Source: Prevotella sp. UBA6387 (GTDB lineage Bacteria > Bacteroidota > Bacteroidia > Bacteroidales > Bacteroidaceae). Taken from it: a stretch of DNA of 13,151 nt. Below, piece after piece: positions 7,361 to 13,151 of this stretch. The DNA lies in NCBI GenBank assembly GCA_002437565.1, contig DJQL01000125.1:1847-14997 (forward strand). Direction: 5' to 3'. Made by a program: the position numbers and the translations under genes. Each line of letters starts with the position of its first letter. Within the stretch, counting starts at the first letter, position 1. Below the pieces are notes generated by a model that was not told the origin of the DNA, ran no database searches, and was given only the letters and a program-made list of their open reading frames with translations.

Positions 7361-7587
7361 GGTTATATTTTTATCGTCCTTCCTTCGCCTTGCGGTTCCG
7401 TCGGGGCTTTTGTTTTTTGTTTATCAGTTAAAACGCTTCGGCTTTCGAGGCTCCGGGAATCTTTCGAACCCCCCAACTGTTATTCATCAGGGTTCTCATT
7501 CGCTCCCTTGCCTTTCGGCTTCGGCTTTCACCCTCATCAGACGCAACATTCGTGCCAACGGCCATCGCATGTCCATGTGGGCGATGT

Positions 7588-7682
7588 TTGCCAAAACTGG
7601 CAAGCACCCTTGCCAGAAATGGCATGAAAAGATAAAAATTTTAAGCATTGCTGCCAAGAAAAGGCAAACAGGGATGTGGCAA
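7588..7682. repeat. Cluster of alternating TTGCCA / TGGCAA inverted repeats
   Basis: TTGCCA (7588-7593), TGGCAA (7598-7603), TTGCCA (7610-7615), TGGCA (7620-7624), TGCCAA (7652-7657) and TGGCAA (7677-7682) alternate in direction. The best stem is CTGGCAAG (7597-7604) with CTTGCCAG (7609-7616) around a four-base loop, but neighbouring arms can pair instead, so alternative structures are possible. The cluster spans the likely start of hsp20 transcription. It could be protein-binding dyads or a structured mRNA 5' end. Confidence 0.5.
7627..7658 (-). promoter_or_regulatory. Candidate hsp20 promoter
   Basis: On the minus strand CTTG (7655-7658), a 20-base spacer and TATCTTTT (7627-7634) approach the TTTG/TAnnTTTG consensus, with one mismatch in each box. 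If it is used, the hsp20 leader would be about 275 bases and would begin inside the TTGCCA/TGGCAA hairpins. No better match was found nearer to the gene. Confidence 0.35.
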
Positions 7683-7707
7683 CGAGCTGAAAATAAACGT
7701 GAAAACA

Positions 7708-7739
7708 TTTCATGCGGAAGTGAAATATTAATATCTTTG
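7708..7739 (+). promoter_or_regulatory. Promoter-like site facing the tandem repeat array
   Basis: TTTC (7708-7711), a 20-base spacer and TATCTTTG (7732-7739) give a perfect -7 box and a -33 box with one mismatch. Transcription would start near 7745 and cross the 22-bp repeats towards the GH92 operon. What it expresses is unclear: a small RNA, a tiny peptide or a long leader of the operon. Confidence 0.45.
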
Positions 7740-7742
7740 CAA

Positions 7743-7808
7743 ATGGATAATGAAAACTTCAAAAACCAACGGCAACAGGCTATCACCGAAACACGACATG
7801 CACATTAA
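7743..7808 (+). CDS. Possible 21-residue peptide ORF, doubtful
   Basis: An ATG just behind the -7 box at 7739 opens a polar frame (MDNENFKNQRQQ...TRHAH) ending at TAA. It would be almost leaderless. Nothing in its composition resembles a known family, and it may be chance. Confidence 0.15.
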   Translation: MDNENFKNQRQQAITETRHAH

Positions 7809-7863
7809 TATCATCATAGCAATGCCTGGACTGACACTTGCCGCCATCGCGATTCAAGCGTGA
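7798..7863 (+). CDS. Possible 21-residue hydrophobic peptide ORF, doubtful
   Basis: From the ATG at 7798 the frame reads MHINIIIAMPG, then TLAAIAIQA, and stops at a TGA within the first tandem repeat. It is hydrophobic and ends like a signal peptide cleavage region, so it could be a tiny membrane peptide or the start of a decayed exported protein. No ribosome binding site or homology supports it. Confidence 0.18.
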   Translation: MHINIIIAMPGLTLAAIAIQA

Positions 7864-7964
7864 AGCCATCGCGATTCAAGCGTGGAGGCGACGCGATTCA
7901 AGCGTGGAGGCAGCGCGATTCAAGCGTGAAGGCAGCGCGATTCAAGCGTGAAGCCGAAGCGATT
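7843..7964 (+). repeat. Tandem array of five 22-bp repeats plus a partial sixth
   Basis: Five units abut without spacers at 7843, 7865, 7887, 7909 and 7931, each 22 bases long. A degenerate half unit follows at 7953-7964. The 15-base core CGCGATTCAAGCGTG is identical in all five. Variation is confined to the seven bases between cores (GAAGCCAT, GGAGGCGA and GAAGGCAG types). The period is close to two helical turns and is not a multiple of three, so the array is not a coding repeat. It lies about 80 bases upstream of the GH92 promoter-like site. Confidence 0.9.
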
Positions 7965-8042
7965 GTACTGGCAAGCCACTGCCTTAGTCATTTTTAAACA
8001 TTTCTTAGGTAATTCATCTCGCTCGTTACCAAATTTTTCATT

Positions 8043-8050
8043 ACCTTTGC
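8043..8050 (+). promoter_or_regulatory. -7 element of the GH92-GH92-GH20 operon promoter
   Basis: TACCTTTG matches TAnnTTTG exactly and would give a start near 8056 and a leader of about 90 bases before the first GH92 ATG. No good TTTG element stands 17-21 bases upstream, so activation by a bound regulator, perhaps at the upstream repeats, is possible. Confidence 0.5.
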
Positions 8051-8145
8051 AAAGGATATTGGCAACCAAAAAACTATCTAAAAAACATAAAGATCGCGAT
8101 GATTGGCAAAAGCCCCATACCATATACACTTGATAATCTTATATT

Positions 8146-10275
8146 ATGCTTAAAACTATAACTATCAAAAAATTCTTTTCCGCGGTTCTCCTCGCGGGAA
8201 TGTCTCTCGGCGCACAAGCTGGAACCTACACCCAATATGTCAACACCGCCATCGGCACGGGTGGCCATGGCCACGTGTTCTACGGCGCGAACGTGCCTTT
8301 CGGCCTCGTGCAGCTCGGCCCCACGATGGTGACGCGCGGTTGGGACTGGTGCTCTGGCTATCACGTCAGCGATGACATCATCATCGGTTTTGGCCACACA
8401 CATCTCAGCGGCACTGGCATCGGCGACCTCGGCGACGTGGCGCTGCTCCCCGTGGTGAGCTACAACGAGAGGCAGACGACCATCAACCGCTCAACCGAAA
8501 AATGCGTGCCGGGCTTCTACACCGTGGTCACTGGCGACGGCGTGAAGGCGGAGCTCACCGCCACGTCGCACGCTGGCCTGCACCGCTACACCTTCCCCGA
8601 TGGCCGCACGCCCATGCTCAGGCTCGACCTAAAGCAGGGCATTGGCTGGGACAAGATGTACGACTGCCACTACGTGCAGCTATCCCCTACCGCCATCTCG
8701 GGTTACCGCTACTCGGCAGGCTGGGCCAAGGACCAGCGCGTGTATTTCTACGCTGAGTTCAACCGCCCCGTGACAATGGCACGCCAGGAGGGCGACTCCG
8801 TGGCCTATGTGCGCGCCGCCGACAATGGCGGGGCGGCCATCATGGCGCGCGTGGGCATCTCTGCCACGTCGGTCGACGAGGCGCGCGCCAACCTTGGCAA
8901 GGAACTCACATCGTGGAACCTTGAGCAGGTGAAGGCACAGGCCGACAAGACGTGGGACGAGGAACTGGGCCGCGTGCGCATCGAGACGACCAACGCCGAC
9001 AACCGCACCATCTTCTACACCGCGCTCTACCACACCATGATAGCCCCATCGGAGATAAGCGACGACGACGCCACAATGGGCAAGCGCTACACCACCTTCT
9101 CGCTCTGGGACACTTACCGCGCGCAGATGCCGCTCATGACGCTTATCCACCGCGACCGCTGCGCCGACATAGGCAACACGTTCATGAGCATCTTCGCCAA
9201 GCAGGGCAAGTTGCCCGTATGGCACCTGTGGGACAACGAGACCGACTGCATGGTGGGCAACCCCGGCGTGCCCGTGCTCGCCGACCTCGTGCTCAAGGGG
9301 CTCTACACCAACAAGGAGGAGGCGTTCACCGCGCTGAAGACCTCGCAACTGCTCGACGAGCGCGGCCTGAAACAGCTGCGCGAGTATGGCTACATCCCGT
9401 TCGACAAGGACACGACCAATGAGACCGTGGCCAAGGGCCTGGAATATGCCCTGGCCGACTGGAGCGTGGCACAGGTGGCCAAGCAGCTCGGCAAGACCGA
9501 CGACTACAACTATTTCTTGAACCGCAGCAAGAGCTACTCCAAATATTTCGACAAGAGGGTCAACTTCATGCGTGGCGTGGACAGCAAGGGACACTTCCGC
9601 GACAATTTCAACCCTTTCCACTCAGTGCACCGCTTCGACGACTTCACCGAGGGCAACGCATGGCAATACACGTGGCTCGTGCCTCACGATGTTCACGGTC
9701 TCGTGAACCTCTTTGGCAGCGAGAAGCGTTTTACCAAGAAGCTCGACTCCCTCTTCGTGGTCCATGGCGACCTCGGCGAGAACGCCTCGCCTGACATCAG
9801 CGGTCTCATCGGCGAGTACGCCCACGGCAACGAGCCAAGCCACCACGTCATCTATATGTACAACTACGTGGGCCAGCCCTACAAGGCCGCCCCACTGCTG
9901 CGCCAGGTGTTCAAAGAAATGTACTTCAACGCGCCCGACGGTCTCAGCGGCAACGAGGACGTGGGTCAGATGTCGGCATGGTATGTCATCTCCGCTTGCG
10001 GTCTCTACCAGGTCGAGCCTGCCGGCGGCAAGTTCATCATCGGCTCGCCTCTCTTCGAGAAAGCAGAGATGAACGTGGGCGACGGCAAGACGTTCACCGT
10101 ACTGGCAAAGAACAACAGCGACAAGAATATCTACGTGCAGAATGCCACGCTCAACGGTAAGCCATTGAAGAAGAGCTACATCATGTACGATGACATCGTG
10201 AATGGCGGAACACTCGAGCTCGTGATGGGAGCCAAGCCTTCCAAGTGGGGCACGGCAAAGGCTGACCGTCCTTGA
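8146..10275 (+). CDS. GH92 family exported alpha-mannosidase (non-HE type)
   Basis: A 709-residue member of GH92, the calcium-dependent inverting exo-alpha-mannosidases. A signal peptide with cleavage after AQA at residue 25 directs export; there is no lipobox cysteine. The N-terminal beta-sandwich begins YVNTAIGTGGHGHVF and includes GHTHLSGTG. The (alpha/alpha)6 domain holds FSLWDTYRAQMPL, HLWDNETDCMVGNPG and TEGNAWQYTW, whose E502 should be the general acid. It also holds YAHGNEPSHH at 558-567 and GNEDVGQMSAWYV at 602-614, with D605 as a likely base residue. Where the alpha-1,2 enzyme BT3990 has a His-Glu pair, this protein reads GENASPDISG, so another linkage (alpha-1,3, 1,4 or 1,6, or a phosphorylated mannose) is likely. 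It is the first gene of the operon, 60 bases before the second GH92, and is more GC-rich than the flanking spacers. Confidence 0.93.
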   Translation: MLKTITIKKFFSAVLLAGMSLGAQAGTYTQYVNTAIGTGGHGHVFYGANVPFGLVQLGPTMVTRGWDWCSGYHVSDDIIIGFGHTHLSGTGIGDLGDVALLPVVSYNERQTTINRSTEKCVPGFYTVVTGDGVKAELTATSHAGLHRYTFPDGRTPMLRLDLKQGIGWDKMYDCHYVQLSPTAISGYRYSAGWAKDQRVYFYAEFNRPVTMARQEGDSVAYVRAADNGGAAIMARVGISATSVDEARANLGKELTSWNLEQVKAQADKTWDEELGRVRIETTNADNRTIFYTALYHTMIAPSEISDDDATMGKRYTTFSLWDTYRAQMPLMTLIHRDRCADIGNTFMSIFAKQGKLPVWHLWDNETDCMVGNPGVPVLADLVLKGLYTNKEEAFTALKTSQLLDERGLKQLREYGYIPFDKDTTNETVAKGLEYALADWSVAQVAKQLGKTDDYNYFLNRSKSYSKYFDKRVNFMRGVDSKGHFRDNFNPFHSVHRFDDFTEGNAWQYTWLVPHDVHGLVNLFGSEKRFTKKLDSLFVVHGDLGENASPDISGLIGEYAHGNEPSHHVIYMYNYVGQPYKAAPLLRQVFKEMYFNAPDGLSGNEDVGQMSAWYVISACGLYQVEPAGGKFIIGSPLFEKAEMNVGDGKTFTVLAKNNSDKNIYVQNATLNGKPLKKSYIMYDDIVNGGTLELVMGAKPSKWGTAKADRP

Positions 10276-10335
10276 GCTTCACGCGTTTCATCGCACACTG
10301 ATCGAATCAGAATCCAATAACAAGACATTATTTTA

Positions 10336-12501
10336 ATGAAGAAATACATATCCGTATTATTCGCGTCCATGATGGCATTGCCGACGTTGGCGGTAGAGAA
10401 CCCCGTGGAATATGTCAATCCGCTGGTCGGTTCCGAATCGTCTTTCGCGCTGTCGACAGGCAACACGTACCCCGTGGTGGCGATGCCCTGGGGCATGAAC
10501 TTCTGGACGCCACAGACCGGCAAGATGGGCGACGGGTGGGTCTACACCTACGATGCCCACAAGATACGCGGACTGAAACAGACGCACCAGCCCAGCCCGT
10601 GGATCAACGACTATGGCCAGTTCTCGCTCATGGCTACGGTGGGCAAGCCTGTCTTCGACGAGACGGCTCGCGCATCGTGGTTCTCCCATATGGGCGAGAC
10701 CGTGAAGCCTTATTATTATAAGGTGTATCTGGCCGACTACGACATCAAGGCGGAGATGGCTCCCACGGAGCGTGCCTGCCTGATGAGCTTCACCATGCCA
10801 GCCACCGACAGCGCCAACATCGTGGTCGACGCTTTCGACAAGGGCTCGGCCATAAAGGTCGACGCGGCGCGCCAGTGCGTCACGGGATACAGCGTGCGCA
10901 ACAGCGGCGGCGTGCCCGACAACTTCCGCGACTATTTCGTGGTGACTTTCGACCGCCCGTTCACCGTCAGCTATGAGAACCACGGCGAGCACAGCGGAGC
11001 CATAGTGACGTTCCGCTGCAAGCGTGGCGAGAAGGTCACGGCGCGCGTGGCCTCATCGTTCATCAGCGAGAAGCAAGCGTGGCAAAACCTCAAGGAGGTG
11101 GAAGGCAAGAGCCTTGACCAGGTGAAGGCGGAGGCAAAGAAACGCTGGAACGACGTGCTCGGACGCTTGGAGGTAAACGACGACAATGTGGATCGCCTAC
11201 GCACATTCTACTCGTGCCTCTACCGCTCAACGCTCTTTCCCCGTAAGTTCTATGAACTGACAGCCGAGGGAGACACCGTGCACTACAGCCCGTACAACGG
11301 CAAGGTGCTGCCCGGCACCATGTTCACCGACACGGGCTTCTGGGACACCTTCCGCTGCCTTTTCCCATTGGTCAACCTCATGTACCCTTCCGTGGCTTCG
11401 GAGATGCAGCAAGGTTTGGTCAACGCCTACAAGGAGAGCGGCTTCCTGCCAGAATGGGCAAGTCCCGGCCACCGCGACTGCATGGTAGGCAACAACTCGG
11501 CGAGCATCGTCGCCGACGCGTGGATCAAGGGCATACGCGGCTACGACATCGAGACCCTGTGGCAGGCCGTCGTCCACGACGCGCACGCCAACCACCCCAC
11601 AGTGGGCTCGACGGGAAGGAAAGGTTGGGAATACTACGACAAGCTGGGCTACGTGCCTTGCGACGTGGGCATCAACGAGAGTGCCGCGCGCACGCTGGAA
11701 TACGCCTACGACGACTGGTGCATCTACCAGCTCGGCAAGGCACTGGGCAAGAAGAAGAAAGAGATTGAGCCTTACTACAAGCGTAGTTTCAACTACCGCA
11801 ACCTCTTCTCCAAGGAATACAACCTCATGCGCGGCCGCAAGAAGGATGGCTCGTGGGAGACACCGTTCAACCCGTTCAAGTGGGGCGGCGTGTTCACGGA
11901 GGGCAACGCGTGGCACTACACGTGGTCGGTGTTCCAGCGTCCGGAAGACCTCATACGGCTCATGGGCGGAGAAGACAAGTTCAACGCCATGATGGACTCG
12001 GTGTTCAACCTACCGCCAGTCTTCGACGACAGCTACTATGGCCAGGTCATCCACGAAATTCGCGAGATGCAGGTCATGGACATGGGCAACTACGCCCACG
12101 GCAACCAGCCCATACAGCACATGATATACCTCTACGACTGGAGCAACCAGCCGCGCAAGGCGCAATACTGGGTGCGCGAGGTGATGGATCGCCTCTACAA
12201 GGCCACGCCCGACGGCTATTGCGGAGACGAGGACAACGGTCAGACATCAGCATGGTACGTGTTCTCCGCATTGGGCTTCTACCCCGTGTGCCCGGGCAGC
12301 ACCGACTATGCCATCGGCACGCCATGCTTCAAGCAGGTGAAGCTCCACCTGGAGAACGGCAAGACGACCGTCATCAACTGCGATGCGCCCGCCAAGCGCT
12401 TTATCCAGACGAAGACCGTGGACGGGCAACCATCATCGTCCAACTTCCTGAGCCATGGCACGTTGACCAGCGGAAGCCGAATCGACTTCAAGATGGAATG
12501 A
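10336..12501 (+). CDS. GH92 family exported alpha-1,2-mannosidase (BT3990-like)
   Basis: A 721-residue GH92 enzyme with a signal peptide ending near TLA at residue 19. Conserved stretches are YVNPLVGSESS, HQPSPWI (W89), FWDTFRCLFPLV, HRDCMVGNNSA, TEGNAWHYTW (E522), the pair H573-E574, YAHGNQPIQH and GDEDNGQTSAWYV (D631, D633). From E522 to D633 is 111 residues and from E574 to D633 is 59. These are the same distances as between E533, E585 and D644, which I recall as the general acid, the alpha-1,2 specificity residue and the base of BT3990. It is therefore predicted to release terminal alpha-1,2-linked mannose from high-mannose glycans, with calcium, in the periplasm or outside the cell. It differs clearly from the first GH92, so this is not a recent duplication. 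No promoter or terminator is seen in the 60-base gap before it. Confidence 0.94.
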   Translation: MKKYISVLFASMMALPTLAVENPVEYVNPLVGSESSFALSTGNTYPVVAMPWGMNFWTPQTGKMGDGWVYTYDAHKIRGLKQTHQPSPWINDYGQFSLMATVGKPVFDETARASWFSHMGETVKPYYYKVYLADYDIKAEMAPTERACLMSFTMPATDSANIVVDAFDKGSAIKVDAARQCVTGYSVRNSGGVPDNFRDYFVVTFDRPFTVSYENHGEHSGAIVTFRCKRGEKVTARVASSFISEKQAWQNLKEVEGKSLDQVKAEAKKRWNDVLGRLEVNDDNVDRLRTFYSCLYRSTLFPRKFYELTAEGDTVHYSPYNGKVLPGTMFTDTGFWDTFRCLFPLVNLMYPSVASEMQQGLVNAYKESGFLPEWASPGHRDCMVGNNSASIVADAWIKGIRGYDIETLWQAVVHDAHANHPTVGSTGRKGWEYYDKLGYVPCDVGINESAARTLEYAYDDWCIYQLGKALGKKKKEIEPYYKRSFNYRNLFSKEYNLMRGRKKDGSWETPFNPFKWGGVFTEGNAWHYTWSVFQRPEDLIRLMGGEDKFNAMMDSVFNLPPVFDDSYYGQVIHEIREMQVMDMGNYAHGNQPIQHMIYLYDWSNQPRKAQYWVREVMDRLYKATPDGYCGDEDNGQTSAWYVFSALGFYPVCPGSTDYAIGTPCFKQVKLHLENGKTTVINCDAPAKRFIQTKTVDGQPSSSNFLSHGTLTSGSRIDFKME

Positions 12502-12552
12502 CAACCAAACGACAACACAAACAAACCCAATAAACTCGCAAACCAAAAAACC

Positions 12553-13151
12553 ATGAGAAAAACATTTTTAGTGTCGCTCCTCATGATGTGCCTCACGTCA
12601 GTGGGCGCAACTGAGAAGGCAGACTTTGCCAAGGTAGTCCCCGCACCCGACAAAATCAGCTATAACCCCAAGGGTGGCGACTTCACCCTGTCGGCCTCTA
12701 CGGTCATCAGCTACACCACCGGCAATGCCGACATGGAGCGCAACGCAGCGTTCCTGGCTCAATACGTTAAAGACATGACCAAGCTTGAGCTTGGCAAACA
12801 AGCCGCCAAGGGCAAGGCAAAAGCGGGCATCAGCCTCGTGCTCAACGCAAAGGCGAAGCTGGCTCCAGAGGCTTACGAGATCGTGGCCGACAAGCGCGGA
12901 GTGACCGTAACGGGAAAGACCGCCGCTGGCGTGTTCTATGGCGTGCAAGCTCTTCGCAAGGCTCTGCCAATTCTGAAGGACGCAGACAACGTGCTGCTGC
13001 CAGCAGCCACGATAGAGGCTGCTCCACGCTTCGCCTATCGCGGCATGATGCTCGACTGCTCACGCCACTTCTTCCCGGCAAAGTTTGTTAAGGAATACAT
13101 CGACTTGCTGGCCCTGCACAACATGAACCGCTTCCACTGGCATCTCTCCGA
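12553..13151 (+). CDS. GH20 beta-N-acetylhexosaminidase, N-terminal part (cut by window end)
   Basis: The ATG at 12553 opens a frame that runs off the right edge after 199 codons. Residues 1-19 form a signal peptide (MRKTFLVSLLMMC..., cleavage after VGA). Residues about 28-150 match the GH20 N-terminal domain, with PAPDKISYNPKGGDF, YEIVADKRGVTVTGKTAAG and FYGVQALRKALP. The catalytic barrel begins with PRFAYRGMMLDCSRHFF at 158-174 and HNMNRFHWHLS at the edge; the catalytic Asp-Glu pair lies beyond it. The enzyme removes terminal beta-linked GlcNAc or GalNAc. It follows the second GH92 by 51 bases. That A/C-rich, almost G-free leader without promoter or terminator signals is typical of an unstructured translation start in this phylum. 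Together with the mannosidases it suggests N-glycan breakdown. Confidence 0.93.
   Translation, partial: MRKTFLVSLLMMCLTSVGATEKADFAKVVPAPDKISYNPKGGDFTLSASTVISYTTGNADMERNAAFLAQYVKDMTKLELGKQAAKGKAKAGISLVLNAKAKLAPEAYEIVADKRGVTVTGKTAAGVFYGVQALRKALPILKDADNVLLPAATIEAAPRFAYRGMMLDCSRHFFPAKFVKEYIDLLALHNMNRFHWHLS

Larger units (their letters stand above)
7347..8145. other. Non-coding interval between hsp20 and the GH92 operon
   Basis: No convincing gene lies here, although several chance frames of 60-130 codons are open. Besides the sites listed separately, a 12-base direct repeat GCTTCGGCTTTC occurs at 7435-7446 and 7518-7529, within the probable hsp20 leader. A T-rich run at 7408-7423 follows only a weak stem. 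An 8-base palindrome ATCGCGAT lies at 8094-8101, in the GH92 leader. Confidence 0.6.

Noticed and set aside
7386..7425. Intrinsic terminator on the + strand before the T-rich run
   Set aside because: The stem around GCGGTTCCG is too short and interrupted, and no + strand gene ends nearby.
7598..7614. Sigma-54 promoter (GG/GC at -24/-12)
   Set aside because: TGGCA and TTGC are present, but the GG-to-GC gap is 11 rather than 10 bases, and the match is explained by the inverted repeat cluster.
7843..7964. CRISPR array
   Set aside because: The units abut with no unique spacers of CRISPR length and no cas genes are near.
7843..7964. Iterons of a replication origin
   Set aside because: A 22-base direct repeat is iteron-like in length, but no rep gene, AT-rich melting region or partition gene is present; the surroundings are chromosomal metabolic genes.
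8680..9621. 313-codon minus-strand frame inside the first GH92 gene
   Set aside because: Antisense shadow of a confidently identified GH92; rich in Val, His, Ala and Leu with no domain signature.
10298..10310. Terminator between the two GH92 genes
   Set aside because: CTGAT/ATCAG form only a 5-base stem with no T-run after it, so the operon is read as continuous.

Overview
The window looks like chromosomal DNA of a Bacteroidota species, most likely Prevotella-like (Prevotellaceae). The signs are -7 boxes of the TAnnTTTG type, mostly absent Shine-Dalgarno sequences, a DUF2723 (GT117) membrane protein, a GH92/GH92/GH20 glycosidase operon and an IS1380-type transposase remnant resembling those of Bacteroides/Prevotella. 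The assignment is from gene content and memory of these families; no search was run.

Layout. (1) 1-560: 3' end of rmuC on the + strand, overlapping tail to tail with (2) a minus-strand operon at 5520-541: DUF2723/GT117 glycosyltransferase, polysaccharide deacetylase, then queG. A promoter (TTTG-N19-TAACTTTG) lies just upstream at 5566-5596. (3) 5521-6041: a 521-bp intergenic stretch rich in dyads (5653-5687, 5718-5742, 5790-5810), a second promoter-like site (5815-5845) and a decayed IS1380-family transposase start with an internal deletion. (4) 6042-6812: an SDR oxidoreductase, converging on (5) a small heat shock protein (7346-6903, minus strand). A bidirectional hairpin terminator sits between them. 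(6) 7347-8145: about 800 bp without a recognised gene. It holds a probable long hsp20 leader, alternating TTGCCA/TGGCAA dyads, two promoter-like sites facing right, two tiny ORFs and a 22-bp tandem repeat array of five units. (7) 8146-13151: an exported glycosidase operon of two GH92 alpha-mannosidases and a GH20 beta-N-acetylhexosaminidase cut by the window end.

How it fits together. The right-hand operon encodes exported enzymes suited to trimming mannose and GlcNAc from host N-glycans or similar mannose-rich glycans. The second GH92 carries the His-Glu pair and Asp/Glu catalytic residues in the spacing I recall for the alpha-1,2-mannosidase BT3990. The first GH92 lacks that His-Glu pair, so the two probably cleave different linkages. 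The left-hand operon combines a probable envelope or protein glycosyltransferase, a carbohydrate deacetylase and a tRNA-modification enzyme; the last may simply be a co-transcribed passenger. No wholly novel multi-gene system is evident. The least explained DNA is non-coding: the tandem array and dyads before the GH92 operon and hsp20, and the palindromes beside the IS remnant.
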